A stretch of 64,000 nucleotides of DNA, from NCBI RefSeq assembly GCF_029784155.1, contig NC_073692.1, positions 23,584,444 through 23,648,443 on the forward strand, written 5' to 3'. The position numbers were made by a program, and so were the translations under genes. Positions 33,955 to 45,866 of this stretch are shown piece by piece (position 1 is the stretch's first letter; every line of letters begins with the position of its first letter). The notes beneath the pieces are model-generated. The model was given only the letters and a program-made list of their open reading frames with translations, was not told the origin of the DNA and ran no database searches. Origin of the DNA: Uranotaenia lowii. Its lineage: Eukaryota; Arthropoda; Insecta; Diptera; Culicidae.

Positions 33955-36539
33955 GGGCTAGGTGGAGTAATTATGAACAAAATTACTCAGTTTTTTTATA
34001 CTATCAGCTCAAACAAGTAGCTCTTTAATGTAAACAGTTTAGGCACAATTTTCCCGTTTGTTTGGATAACGTGCCGCTGTCAAGCCTACCCCTTTTCTGA
34101 TGGGGTAATTATGAACACTGTTACGATCAACTGTTAACCCTCATCCGCATTAGGGTGTCATTTTGACACCATTGCAAGTTTGAAGGCTTGTAACTTTTTT
34201 CAGAAGCTTCAAAATACAAAAATTTCTTCGGGAACCCTAAATGAATTCAAAAGTTCTTCAATATTGCATCTTTACTTTTTTTATGGACGAACCCTGGAAG
34301 CCTGGACAAAAAAACTCCCTTTTCCGACTTTTGGTGTCATTTTGACACCACAAAAGTAAAATCTATTTAAGTCGTTTGAATTATTATGAACTTCATATAA
34401 AACTTATATCAATAGAAACCTTGTAATGTCAGTAAAATATGTTTAGAACATTTTATACAGCTAAAGTTACAAGTTTTCTCGTTATTCAGCATGAAAGAAA
34501 AAAAATCTGAAAAAACATGCCTCACAAAAACTGCTGTAGTTCATATGTTACACGTCCAAAAAAATATTTGCCTTATGCATATGAAAGCTGAAGTTAATGC
34601 CTACATCATGAAGACAAGAAATATTTTTTTAAATTTTTTTTAATGAAATGGTCACAAAAAGTTCAAAAAAGTGGTCTAAAAAACCTACTTTTCATTCGAT
34701 TGCTAGTAAATACTGTTTGAGCGATGGTAGAGTTTTGAAAAAAATATGACTACAAAATGTATTAAAATTCCAACATTTTGCTGTCTTTAAATTTTTGATG
34801 CAACAAAAATTGAGTTTACTGGAATTTTTCAAAGTTCACTACTTTGCGCGATTTTTTTACAAATTGAAATTTCATCTGTTTTTGTGGTCCACCGTCAGGT
34901 TGTACCCGGATTATCAGTGCTTTTACTTTGTTTGGACCAACCAAGAGTATATTCATTGGAAAGCACATTTAATCTCCATTCTAGTGAGGTGCTACAATTC
35001 ACGCTGTGAGATTTCACAAAAATATGAAAATTATAAACATAAAATCATTCCTGAATTTCTAGAACTACAAGCACCTCGTCCAGCAAAACGTGTTTGTTTG
35101 CTCTCCGAGTAGGTACGGTGGGTGGTGATTCGGGCAGAGAGCGAAGCCGACAGACGAAATAATGATGCGTGTCGTACGTTTCTTAGTTGGAAATTTTCTA
35201 TTGACAGTAGTTCACGTTTGCTAGTCACGACACGCATCATTATTTCGTCTGTCGGCTTCGCTCTCTGCCCGAATCACCACCCACCGTACCTACTCGGAGA
35301 GCAAACAAACACGTTTTGCTGGACGAGGTGCTTGTAGTTCTAGAAATTCAGGAATGATTTTATGTTTATAATTTTCATATTTTTGTGAAATCTCACAGCG
35401 TGAATTGTAGCACCTCACTAGAATGGAGATTAAATGTGCTTTCCAATGAATATACTCTTGGTTGGTCCAAACAAAGTAAAAGCACTGATAATCCGGGTAC
35501 AACCTGACGGTGGACCACAAAAACAGATGAAATTTCAATTTGTAAAAAAATCGCGCAAAGTAGTGAACTTTGAAAAATTCCAGTAAACTCAATTTTTGTT
35601 GCATCAAAAATCTAAAGACAGCAAAATGTTGGAATTTTAACACATTTTGTAGTCATATTTTTTTCAAAACTCTACCATCGCTCAATCAGTATTTACTAGC
35701 AATCGAATGAAAAGTAGGTTTTTTAGACCACTTTTTTGAACTTTTTGTGACCATTTCATTAAAAAAAATTTAAAAAAATATTTCTTGTCTTTATGATGTA
35801 GACAATAACTTCAGCTTTCATATGCATAAGACAAATATTTTTTTGGACGTGTAAAATATGAAGTACAGCAGTTTTCGTGAGGCATGTTTTTTCGGATTTT
35901 TTTTCTTTCATGCTGAATAACGAGAAAACTAGTAACTTTAGCTATATATAATGTTCTAAACATATTTTACTGACATTACAAGGTTTCTTTTGATGTAAGT
36001 TTTGTTTAAATCGGTCTAACACGCCAAAAGTTATAACGATTTGAGCTTGTGGTGTCAAATTGACACCACAAGTGCTGATTAGGGTAATGAAATCTAATGC
36101 GGATGAGGGTTAATCTACCAATGTTCAGAAAAAATGTGTGCATAACTACCCCGCATCTTGAAAAATATAGGGTAAATATGAACACATCTTTGTGCGTGGG
36201 TGGAATTTTTTTCATCAGAAAATCTTATCAGACCACATCAAGCATCAATAACTAAAATTAAAACTTTCAAAAACAACATTTTATCTCCATTTACATTGAT
36301 GAGGAAGTCAATTAATAAGATACGTCTCAAAACGATCTTCGTTTCTCAGAGACATGAATTTTGTTAGTAACTGGTAACTACAAAATTTACATAGTTAGAT
36401 TTGCAAGTTATTACTGTAACTTATCAATAGAATTACAGACTATCACATTTGATCAGTTTTGAGACCCTACTATGACCCTAACGGCGCTTACGGCGTTTGT
36501 TCGGAATTACCCCTTGTTCATAATTACCCCACTTAGCTC
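33955..36539. mobile_element. TA-flanked MITE split by a nested element
   Basis: The left end GGGCTAGGTGGAGTAATTAT and the right end, which on the reverse strand reads GAGCTAAGTGGGGTAATTAT, are TIRs continuing through GAACAA, flanked by TA on both sides (33953-33954, 36540-36541). Without the nested insertion it would be about 610 bp. TA duplication suggests Tc1/mariner-type mobilisation. Confidence 0.7.
34138..36109. mobile_element. palindromic piggyBac-like MITE, 1,972 bp
   Basis: Flanked by TTAA on both sides (34134-34137 and 36110-36113) with perfect 16-bp TIRs, CCCTCATCCGCATTAG. TTAA duplication with a CCC start is the signature of the piggyBac superfamily. Arms of about 840 bases (34333-35176 and 35224-36067) mirror each other around a ~47-base spacer centred near 35200. 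Internal palindromes GGTGTCATTTTGACACC occur at 34154 and 34333, and a variant at 36051. The same open frame appears once on each strand in the two arms, which is a consequence of the palindrome; it resembles no transposase I know. Confidence 0.85.
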
Positions 36540-36861
36540 TAAAGAAGCATTCCCAAGTAACCAAAAGCCCGAAATCTACTTAAACGCGTGCCTCCTCAGT
36601 CAGTATTTAGCTGAACAAAGGTTCCAACGGAAATCGGTACCGGATTCTCTCGAATGAGAGCATGAAAGATACGAAATGTTCCTTAAATAGCCTTTTTGGT
36701 GACATGTCAATCGTATCACTCAGTATTGATGTTACAGATAGGGCCTCAAAAAGCCTTCTATGGACATGAAGTTGAAAATGCGCTGAAAAGTATACTGTGT
36801 AGTACATTGTATGGGGTTTTTCATTCTATTGGAAAGTTGCACCCAGAAACAAAAAAACATA

Positions 36862-36955
36862 GTGCGGTAAGGAAGTTAGAATCGAACTCAAAACACCAAT
36901 TTGATATCGTCTTGCCAATCTAACATCTTCACCAGTGTACTACCTGAGCCGGATG
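36862..36955 (-). mobile_element. tRNA-like SINE head, family C
   Basis: On the - strand GGCTCAGGTAGTACAC acts as A-box region and GAGTTCGATTCTAA as B box. A long spacer makes a true tRNA unlikely. Confidence 0.4.
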
Positions 36956-37199
36956 TAGGACGAGGGAAAGTTGTCATAGGCTTTCGTCCACCGATCAATC
37001 ACAAAGAACGCACAGCGGTGGCTTAAAGCAAGGATCACGCAAAATCTGGACGTATTAAAAAGGGTCTATCTAAGAGCTATGTAAACGGAATAAAAATGTT
37101 TTGTACTCAAAATGTAGGGTTTTACTGCACTTTAAAGGAAAAATAATTTAAAAAATAACCTCGATGTTGTTTTGATAAAATTTCTAACTTTTCATCGAA

Positions 37200-37500
37200 T
37201 ACCACTCACCATAGTTTGAACACCCTATTCACTGACCTCAGCGGTCGGCATTGAATTTCTTGGCGATGTCATAGTCCGACTGCCCTGGGTTTACCTTGAT
37301 TGTTCTCAACACCTTCAAATGCAGTTTCTGATCCTTAGATCCAATATAACGCTTGGTATGAACCTGTCTGAATTCTGCACACGGCTGATTTGACCATCTT
37401 CACAGATTTCGCGATTTTTGAACCTGACCACGTCGGGTTTTTGACGTGAGTTTCCAAAATTTATTTTCGTCTCGCGGCTTCCATTACGTGTAACTTTTTT
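37200..37500 (-). pseudogene. Tc1/mariner transposase N-terminal fragment, weak
   Basis: On the - strand, broken frames give IAKSVKMVKSAVCRIQTGSY and DQKLHLKVLRTIKVNPGQS, which look like the helix-turn-helix region of Tc1/mariner-type transposases. Stops interrupt it and no terminal repeats were found. Confidence 0.35.
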
Positions 37501-37673
37501 GAAACAAAACGAATCGTGATGAAATTTTCAGCACTGATACAGCAAACATTTCCAAACAAAGTACTGTCAAAACATTCCAGATCCGAAAACTAGGAGCGCT
37601 ATGGTATAATAAACAGTGCGTCCTGATTTTGGATGATCCATGCTTTACTGGCGTTTGGCCTCCTTTCAAGGTA

Positions 37674-38918
37674 CAGTGAGAGGCAAAATAAAGTATCAAA
37701 ATATTTTTTCATTTTCATTTCTTTTTTTTCTGGTTAAATTTCAACAAAAACACATCGTAATCATTTTTAAAATATTATTTATTATGTTCTTTTCAAGTTT
37801 TAATAATGTTGCACTGGTTAAAAAGATATTTTTTCTGACAGAAAAAAATCAGTGATTATTCCAAAAAACAGGGGCAAAATTAAGTGTCCAGATCAGTACA
37901 GCTTAAAATAAATCAAACTGAAGGCAAACAAGAACGATTTAATAATGGGTATGACCTCCTTAAGCCTTCAACACATCCTGCAAGCTCTTCGGCATACTTT
38001 CAACAAGGTTGTGAAAGTGTTGTGGGTCGAGCTCTTCCCATGCACGCTCAGGGCATCAAAATAAATATTTTTATTTGTCACACCCAGTCTTATCGATCCG
38101 AGCATCGAGGATGGCCTACAGATTTTCGATGGAGTTCAGATCAGGACTTTGTGAAGGCCGTTCAAGGGGTTTGATGCGGCATGAACGGGAAAATGACTTC
38201 GTCAGCTTGGCCGTATGCTTCGGATCGTTATCCTGCTGGAAAACGATGCGCTCGAGGCCCGTCTTGATGAGAGATACCTCGAGGTTTTCCCGCAGGATAT
38301 TGCAATATGACTCAGCTGTCATGATGCCGTCAATTTAGCCTTGTTCACCTGGCCTTCTCACTGCGATCCTGCTATGGTACTCCTTCGCTTGGATGCGGCG
38401 ACGTAATTTTTGGGTTTTTCTTCACCTCAAAAAAGATTGTTTTGTCCGTTCTGGCATCTGTCTTGGGCTTCCGTCCTCTTCCCGGGCGATCCACTACGGA
38501 TCCGGACGTTTCCATCTTCTTCATGATTTTTGATAGCGCTGTCTTGCTGATTTCGTAGTGCTTGGCCACTTCTCGGTGCGTTTGACCGCTATTGACATCA
38601 CGAACAACCAGTTTCCGGATGGATAACGGAATGGAACCAGAAATTTTTGCGTTCTCCATATTTTACAACTTATTTGAATGTAGACACCTATTTGAATACT
38701 CCAGAGCCAAGCTAGTTGTTTATGAAACGTAAAAATACACAAAACAAACAAATTCGAAAAACTTTTTTTTTTTACCAGCGCAACGTTAACAACAATTTAA
38801 AAGATAATAATAAACAATATTTTAAAAATAACTACGATTTGTTTACGTTGAATTTTAACCAGAAAAATTAAAGAAACGATAACAAAATAATTTGGACACT
38901 TTATATTGCTCTTTATTG
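37674..38918 (-). mobile_element. Tc1-like element with long TIRs, internally deleted
   Basis: The left end starts after TA with CAGTGAGAGGCAAAATAAAG. The right end is a mutated mirror of it, and the TIRs extend over roughly 150 bases each, sharing ctggttaaa and tttttaaaatatt blocks. The transposase reads right to left and is broken. The size, 1,245 bp, is short of the usual Tc1 length by the missing catalytic middle. Confidence 0.78.
38105..38659 (-). pseudogene. broken Tc1-like transposase
   Basis: The N-terminal part (38659-38372) has a paired-like helix-turn-helix: IRKLVVRDVNSGQTHREVAK, then KTALSKIMKKMETSGSV and a GRGRKP hook. The C-terminal part (38322-38116) has [12 protein letters not shown] and [14 protein letters not shown], the block with the second catalytic Asp and the final acidic residue region. 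The central catalytic section is missing and the frames do not join. Confidence 0.82.
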
Positions 38919-40316
38919 AGTCCCAAGTCACACGCACAGCTCCGTGCTTGACAACTGCCTTCATTGCGAAGGTCGTTTTTCGGGAGCTCAAGAAGCTCGA
39001 AATACTTCTCCAAGCGTTCTAGCTAGGTTGTCGAATTCTAACAACAATTCCAAATAGTCGAATTCCAACAACGATTCCGAAATCTTCGCTGAGGCGAAAG
39101 CTGAGAATAGGTAGGGGCACAGAGATAGACGATCATCGAAATCGTTAGAACCATCGTGATTGCATGAGAGCAACGTTATCAACTTTACATTTTTGTTCCG
39201 TTCTTCCGGAAGTTTGTGCGAGTCAGCAAGAAGAAGTTTAGTTTATGCGAACCTACAATCGTTAAAGGAAAATTTGAGTAGACGGACATGTGAAGTACAG
39301 TGCATGTGAGCTTCGTGTATAAACTATTTTTAACTAAACTACGAACTTTAAAGTGACATATCGATCAGTTTAATTTGTTTTTTTTTTTAACTTAGGTATT
39401 TCCATTTTAAATGTCACTTTCAAATGTATTTTTGGGAACTTATAATTCGGAACTTACAATAATTTTGTAAATATTGTTTTTTTTTAATTTCGAAGTCGTA
39501 TTTCATTCATCTTAAGAAACAACTCATTTAAAATGTACTGTGTTCAATGTATGAAATCTGCTTCCCATTCTTCCTGAAAGGTTTCATTCCCAAAAGTAAC
39601 TCACACTGAATGGTATTCCTATTTAATTTCATCCATCGCAATCTTTCCAGGGGGAAAACCGAAAAAGGGGTTTATCTCTTGCGGTTTTCATGTTAAATAA
39701 ACTATCAAAAGAAATGACATCGCCCAAACAGCCACCAGAGAAATAAAACGGAACATCTCTTCCCGAAACCTTCCGGGGTTTCGATTCAACCGAGTAGGAT
39801 AAAAAAGGGATACCGGCTGGAAAATTTCTTAAATTCCCTTCGCCCCCCTGTTTGGTCCCCAAGGTATCTGAAATGGATAGCTACGGTTGAAAGGAAAATT
39901 GAAACAGGAACTTATCCGAGTGGAGGTTAGCCTCGTTTAATTGAAAGAAGAAATTATTAATTTCGTTATCTGGTCAGCATCTTCTCCATTGCATGGGTGG
40001 GAGATAGTATCATCGAAGCGAAGATGTTGCCCGCAGAAGATTGATTTATAGCTGTTTCAATCAATTATTCCAGTTTCTTTTGATACTGGAATGGTCAGTG
40101 TGGAAGCTTTTAAAAAGCTTTATTGGTGGAAGCGCTGATGGTTGATAATTTTCCCTGGAACAATCTTGTTAATAGGATCCATTTGACCACCTATTAGATA
40201 GAATGTTGGTTAAAAACTAAACAGTTTGAGACAGCTTCATAGATTTTGAAGCGTCGCAATAATTCTTCAAGTTTTTCAACTGATTGTAATTTTAGTCACA
40301 TTTATGATTTATGCCG
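38919..40316. other. intronic, no gene seen
   Basis: Mixed composition without a recognisable domain, RNA or repeat boundary. Confidence 0.45.
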
Positions 40317-42580
40317 TTTTTGTCATTTTTGTAATTTTTGTCATTTTTGTCATTTTTGTCATTTTTGTCATTTTTGTCATTTTTGTCATTTTTGTCATTT
40401 TTGTCATTTTTGTCATTTTTGTCATTTTTGTCATTTTTGTCATTTTTGTCATTTTTGTCATTTTTGTCATTTTTGTCATTTTTGTCATTTTTGTCATTTT
40501 TGTCATTTTTGTCATTTTTGTCATTTTTGTCATTTTTGTCATTTTTGTCATTTTTGTCATTTTTGTCATTTTTGTCATTTTTGTCATTTTTGTCATTTTT
40601 GTCATTTTTGTCATTTTTGTCATTTTTGTCATTTTTGTCATTTTTGTCATTTTTGTCATTTTTGTCATTTTTGTCATTTTTGTCATTTTTGTCATTTTTG
40701 TCATTTTTGTCATTTTTGTCATTTTTGTCATTTTTGTCATTTTTGTCATTTTTGTCATTTTTGTCATTTTTGTCATTTTTGTCATTTTTGTCATTTTTTT
40801 CATTTTTGTCATTTTTGTCATTTTTGTCATTTTTGTCATTTTTGTCATTTTTATCATTTTTATCATTTTTATCATTTTTGTCATTTTTGTCATTTTTGTC
40901 ATTTTTGTCATTTTTGTCATTTTTGTCATTTTTGTCATTTTTGTCATTTTTGTCATTTTTGTCATTTTTGTCATTTTTGTCATTTTTGTCATTTTTGTCA
41001 TTTTTGTCATTTTTGTCATTTTTGTCATTTTTGTCATTTTTGTCATTTTTGTCATTTTTGTCATTTTTGTCATTTTTGTCATTTTTGTCATTTTTGTCAT
41101 TTTTGTCATTTTTGTCATTTTTGTCATTTTTGTCATTTTTGTCATTTTTGTCATTTTTGTCATTTTTGTCATTTTTGTCATTTTTGTCATTTTTGTCATT
41201 TTTGTCATTTTTGTCATTTTTGTCATTTTTGTCATTTTTGTCATTTTTGTCATTTTTGTCATTTTTGTCATTTTTGTCATTTTTGTCATTTTTGTCATTT
41301 TTGTCATTTTTGTCATTTTTGTCATTTTTGTCATTTTTGTCATTTTTGTCATTTTTGTCATTTTTGTCATTTTTTTCATTTTTGTCATTTTTGTCATTTT
41401 TGTCATTTTTGTCATTTTTGTCATTTTTGTCATTTTTGTCATTTTTGTCATTTTTGTCATTTTTGTCATTTTTGTCATTTTTGTCATTTTTGTCATTTTT
41501 GTCATTTTTGTCATTTTTGTCATTTTTGTCATTTTTTTCATTTTTGTCATTTTTGTCATTTTTGTCATTTTTGTCATTTTTGTCATTTTTCTCATTTTTG
41601 TCATTTTTGTCATTTTTGTCATTTTTGTCAATTTTGTCATTTTTGTCATTTTTGTCATTTTTGTCATTTTTGTCATTTTTGTCATTTTTGTCATTTTTGT
41701 CATTTTTGTCATTTTTGTCATTTTTGTCATTTTTGTCATTTTTGTCATTTTTGTCATTTTTGTCATTTTTGTCATTTTTGTCATTTTTGTCATTTTTGTC
41801 ATTTTTGTCATTTTTGTCATTTTTGTCATTTTTGTCATTTTTGTCATTTTTGTCATTTTTGTCATTTTTGTCATTTTTGTCATTTTTGTCATTTTTGTCA
41901 TTTTTGTCATTTTTGTCATTTTTGTCATTTTTGTCATTTTTGTCATTTTTGTCATTTTTGTCATTTTTGTCATTTTTGTCATTTTTGTCATTTTTGTCAT
42001 TTTTGTCATTTTTGTCATTTTTGTCATTTTTGTCATTTTTGTCATTTTTGTCATTTTTGTCATTTTTGTCATTTTTGTCATTTTTGTCATTTTTGTCATT
42101 TTTGTCATTTTTGTCATTTTTGTCATTTTTGTCATTTTTGTCATTGTTGTCATTGTTGTCATTTTTGTCATTTTTGTCATTTTTGTCATTTTTGTCATTT
42201 TTGTCATTTTTGTCATTTTTGTCATTTTTGTCATTTTTGTCATTTTTGTCATTTTTGTCATTTTTGTCATTTTTGTCATTTTTGTCATTTTTGTCATTTT
42301 TGTCATTTTTGTCATTTTTGTCATTTTTGTCATTTTTGTCATTTTTGTCATTTTTGTCATTTTTGTCATTTTTGTCATTTTTGTCATTTTTGTCATTTTT
42401 GTCATTTTTGTCATTTTTGTCATTTTTGTCATTTTTGTCATTTTTGTCATTTTTGTCATTTTTGTCATTTTTGTCATTTTTGTCATTTTTGTCATTTTTG
42501 TCATTTTTGTCATTTTTGTCATTTTTGTCATTTTTGTCATTTTTGTCATTTTTGTCATTTTTTGTCATTTTTGTCATTTT
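40317..42580. repeat. 9-bp satellite array 3 (TTTTTGTCA)n
   Basis: About 251 copies of TTTTTGTCA on the sense strand of the host gene, inside intron 3 and ending about 330 bases before exon 4. Variants are rare and clustered: three TTTTTATCA units in a row near 40848-40874 and two TTGTTGTCA units near 42142-42160, the mark of local unit duplication. All six frames are open for 750-800 codons purely because of the 9-base period. Confidence 0.97.
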
Positions 42581-42909
42581 TTTTTATTCAATCGTACCAG
42601 TAACAATTTATTATCAACAGCCAAACTGATCATAACCAAGATGTTCCAGATACCTTTTCAAAATTCAATTCGAAAGTATAAATGTCATTTGAAAACCATT
42701 AATTTCAAGAGCAACAGCATGGAGCATTTAGTCCATCAATAAATTTCTACAGAGGGAAAAACCATTCACATCACATGTTTATTGAGCAAATCTGAACCGG
42801 ACTTCCTTTCAGCGAAATCCATCCATGTTAGCGTAGCAGCACGTCCACACCGGTGATTAATATTTGATTTCTGTTTTCACCTTTTCCACCTTCCCCCACG
42901 ACAACGCAG
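42581..42909 (+). other. intron 3 tail and acceptor
   Basis: Unique-looking sequence ending in a pyrimidine-rich tract and the acceptor acaacgcag at 42901-42909. Confidence 0.6.
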
Positions 42910-43322
42910 CCTCTGCCACCACTTCCGGGAGCGGTGAACCCGTTGCAAGGTGTGATGCCTCAGCAAACAAGCATCGTCGGCCCCATGACGTCGCCATCGT
43001 CGTCCTCAGCCATCGCCATATCTCAGCTGTCAAGTCCAGCGGCCGCAGTCGGTTCCATTTCCCAGCCTTTGTTGCCAAGTGGACCTCCGGTGGCGACAGG
43101 AATTGTGAAGCCAACTCCCACCATTGCCGTCATTCCGTCACTCAGCATCGAGCGGGAACAGGAACAGCACCACCTGAGGCAGCAACAGCAACAGCAGCAG
43201 AGCGGAAGTAGCAAGACGGCCACCCTGAGACGACCCTCGAGGCCCCTTTCGCCTTCCAAGAGGCGGGGAAGCGCCGATCACAAACAGAAACAGCTCACCA
43301 AAATCGAACCACTCATTCATCG
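42910..43322 (+). CDS. large Ser/Pro-rich protein, exon 4
   Basis: 413 bases in the frame required by exon 3. The translation opens PLPPLPGAVNPLQGVMPQQ, continues with a Ser/Ala/Pro-rich segment, a charged E/Q stretch (IEREQEQHHLR followed by poly-Gln) and a basic segment TLRRPSRPLSPSKRRGSADH. It ends KIEPLIHR with the Arg codon split by the donor GTAAGT (phase 2). PLPPLP could bind SH3 or WW domains. Codon composition is GC-rich against the AT-rich introns, which supports a real exon. Confidence 0.82.
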
Positions 43323-43869
43323 GTAAGTGTCGAGTTGCGAGTTAGAACCTATTGTATGTTTAATTTCTACCGTAATACTATCTGTTTTTCGATTATTGTT
43401 ACAATTGTTACATATTTAAAAATGTCAATATTCGCTAGGTAATATTAATTGTTACGTTGCAAAAATAGTCAAAATGAATGCGATTTTTCGTTATTTCTAT
43501 GGATTGAATAACTTTTTTTTTATCATTTTATCATACTGAGTTGGCGGACTGGCATTGGATAACCTGTGTACCTAAGAGCTTGAATTTACTTCGATTAACT
43601 TTTAGAACTTAAACTTAAACTCTTAGTCCAAACAACTTAGCTTCAACGATTTCAAATCTTTAAAAAAAAATGCTGCTCTTCTGCCGAAAGGGAAAAAAAA
43701 ATTAGTGAATTTCTTTCCTTCTAACTTAGTATCAGTTATTTGACTCGAATCATTAGTGGGAAAGGTCGGCTAATCGCGGGTGTACAGAAAAATACTAGTT
43801 TTACCGAATATATTTATTTTATTTAGTACTCCGTCTCACGACATAGCTTGACCATCAAAATTTCAAAAA
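43323..43869 (+). other. start of intron 4, no gene seen
   Basis: AT-rich sequence following the donor GTAAGT, without recognisable features. Confidence 0.5.
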
Positions 43870-44191
43870 TTTACTCAGTCCATGACACTGGTCCGTCCAC
43901 CAATTTCTCTGCCATCCCACATTCGCCCCTGCTCGTCTCGCTCCTACCGAATTCGTAGCGAACACCTGTTTTGCAGGACAGTCGTCCGGCATTCTCGCAA
44001 CATGTCCTGCCCAGCGTATCCGGCCAGTCTTCAACACCTTCTGCATTCTGGGTTCGCCGTAGAGTCGCGCGAGCTCATGGTTCATCCTTCGCCTCCACAC
44101 TGCGCTCTACTAAACGCCGCCAAAGATGTTTCTTAACACTCTTTGCCCGAATACTCCGAGTGTGCGCAGGTCCTCCTCGAACAATATCCAT
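43870..44191 (-). pseudogene. LINE ORF2 C-terminal relic, part 2
   Basis: The - strand encodes RTLGVFGQRVLRNIFGG, then two stop codons, then WRRRMNHELARLYGEP and RIRWAGHVARMPD, the familiar C-terminal block of insect LINE ORF2. It continues from 45018 once the foldback element is removed, and the codon at the junction restores GHETWILFEEDLR. Confidence 0.82.
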
Positions 44192-45009
44192 TAGACTGAG
44201 TTGATTTGGGTTAATTTTTGAATTTCTCAAACCCTGGGGTCTAAAAAGCTTCGTCTTGGTTCAAAACTCATCCATGATTTTTTGCAGAATTTTTAAGTAA
44301 CGTTTACATGAATAAATGTGGACTTTTAGGTTTGTATGGGAAAATTGAATATTTTGTACTGAAAAATTATCATAATTTTTGTTTCTTCTGTGCAACCGAG
44401 CCTGCTAATGGTTTTTGTGCCAATTTATAAATTCTTCAAAGGAAATTTTCTGTTGAACAACTTTGTCGAAGACCGTAACTTCGTATCAAATTAGACAAAA
44501 AAGTTATTAGCTGTTTAACAGGAGTATGTCTTTTGGCATCGATAAACAATAAATTCAATAGACACCACTGCTGGGTGCCTTGCGAGGTATTGTTTGACTT
44601 CTTTTCAAGCAATACTTCGCGGGGCACAAGCAGTGGTGTCAATTGAATTTATTGTTTATCAATGCGAAAAGACATACCTCTGCAAAATAGCTAATAACTA
44701 TTTCGTTTAATAAGATACGAAGTTACGGTCTTCAACAAAGTTGTTTAGCGAAAATTTTCTTTTGGGAATTTTATAAATTGGCAAAAAAACTGTCAGCGTG
44801 CTTGGTTCCACTGAAGAAACAAAAATGATGTAGATTTTTCAGTACAAAATATTCAATTTTCCCATACAAACAAAAAAGTTCAAATTTACTCATGTAAACG
44901 TTACTTAAAAATTCTACAAAAAATCATGGATGAGTTTTGGACCAAGACGAAGCTTTTTAGACCCCAGGGTTTGAGAAATTCAAAAATGACCCCAAATCGA
45001 CTCAGTCTA
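44192..45009. mobile_element. 818-bp foldback MITE with 8-bp target duplication (hAT-like)
   Basis: Starts TAGACTGAGT and ends ACTCAGTCTA, flanked by ATATCCAT on both sides (44184-44191, 45010-45017). Arms of about 370 bases are mirror images with a few changes around a centre near 44600. An 8-bp duplication with a TAG end fits the hAT superfamily. It splits a LINE reading frame, so the exact insertion point is proven by the interrupted protein. Confidence 0.85.
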
Positions 45010-45017
45010 ATATCCAT

Positions 45018-45865
45018 GTCTCATGCCCGTAGAGGACAACCGGTCTAATGAGTGTCATGTACAGGTTACACTTCGTGCGAGGATTAAGTCTTCTCGACCG
45101 CAGTTGCTTGTGGAGTTCATAGTAGGCACGACTTCCGCAGATCATTCGCTGCCCGATTTCACGGCTGGTGTCATTGTCTGCGTTCACCAGTGAGCCGAAA
45201 TAGACAAAGTCTTCGACTATCTTCAGATCGTCGCCGTCGATCGTGACCTTGATATTACTGGACAAGCGGACTCGGTCGGTCTCGGATCCACAGGCCATCG
45301 TGTACTTCGTCATCGCTCAATCCTTCCTGCTTCGCGTTTCAGTTTGTGGTAGATCTCCTCCACTGTCGCAGATGATCTGCCGACTATATCAATGTCGTCG
45401 GCAAAGCAGGTAAGTTTACTGGATCTTTTGAAAATCGTGCTCTTCCCGCACGAAATCCTCTTCGTCCATCACCCTCCTACACTCGTCATCGAACCAGTCG
45501 TCCGTCGTTCCGACCGATGACGTTCTCCGCAGCACTGTCTTGATGCTATCCCAACAGTCCTCGAGAGGGGCTTCGTCTAGTTCGCCCTCTGCCGGCAGCG
45601 CCGCTTCGAGAGATTGCACGTAGTCTGCCGTGACCTCAGGTTGATATTGACGTCTCGACGTCGATAATGTTCGAGAAGTGCCGGCTGCCTATCAAAACGT
45701 GATCGATCTGTAATTGCGTTTGGTACGGAGATCTCAAGGTGTACTTGTGTGGAAGGCGGTGCTGGAAAATGGTACTAGTATGGCCATTCGTTTGGAGGCG
45801 GCGAAGTCAATGAGTCTTAGGTCGATTTCGCCGCAGCTAATCCCACTATCTTGCAGGAGGACCGT
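45018..45865 (-). pseudogene. LINE ORF2 relic, part 1 (endonuclease end and RT C-terminal region)
   Basis: Reading leftwards from 45865 on the - strand, EIDLRLIDFAASKRMAIL and QIDHVLIGSRHFSNIIDVE belong to the apurinic-type endonuclease. Next is a linker with DWFDDECRRVMDEEDF. After a large deletion that removes the catalytic reverse transcriptase core, the frame resumes with KIVEDFVYFGSLVNADND and RTKCNLYMTLIRPVVLYGHE. Shifts and stops break it, so it is inactive. Confidence 0.82.
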
Positions 45866-45866
45866 C

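Larger units (their letters stand above)
32907..42909 (+). other. intron 3 of the large gene (10 kb)
   Basis: A phase-0 intron with donor GTGGGT and acceptor acaacgcag. It is filled by a GCGGGAC repeat, ~137-bp repeat units, nested MITEs, a SINE, Tc1 relics and the 2.26-kb satellite array 3. Host exons were not seen inside. Confidence 0.65.

Noticed and set aside
34795..35643. 105- and 117-codon frames of nearly identical sequence on opposite strands
   Set aside because: They are the two arms of the palindromic piggyBac-like element; the protein shows no transposase motif and no start context.
40246..42742. Five frames of 749-812 codons
   Set aside because: Satellite array 3. The length reflects the array size only, and opposite strands cannot all be coding.
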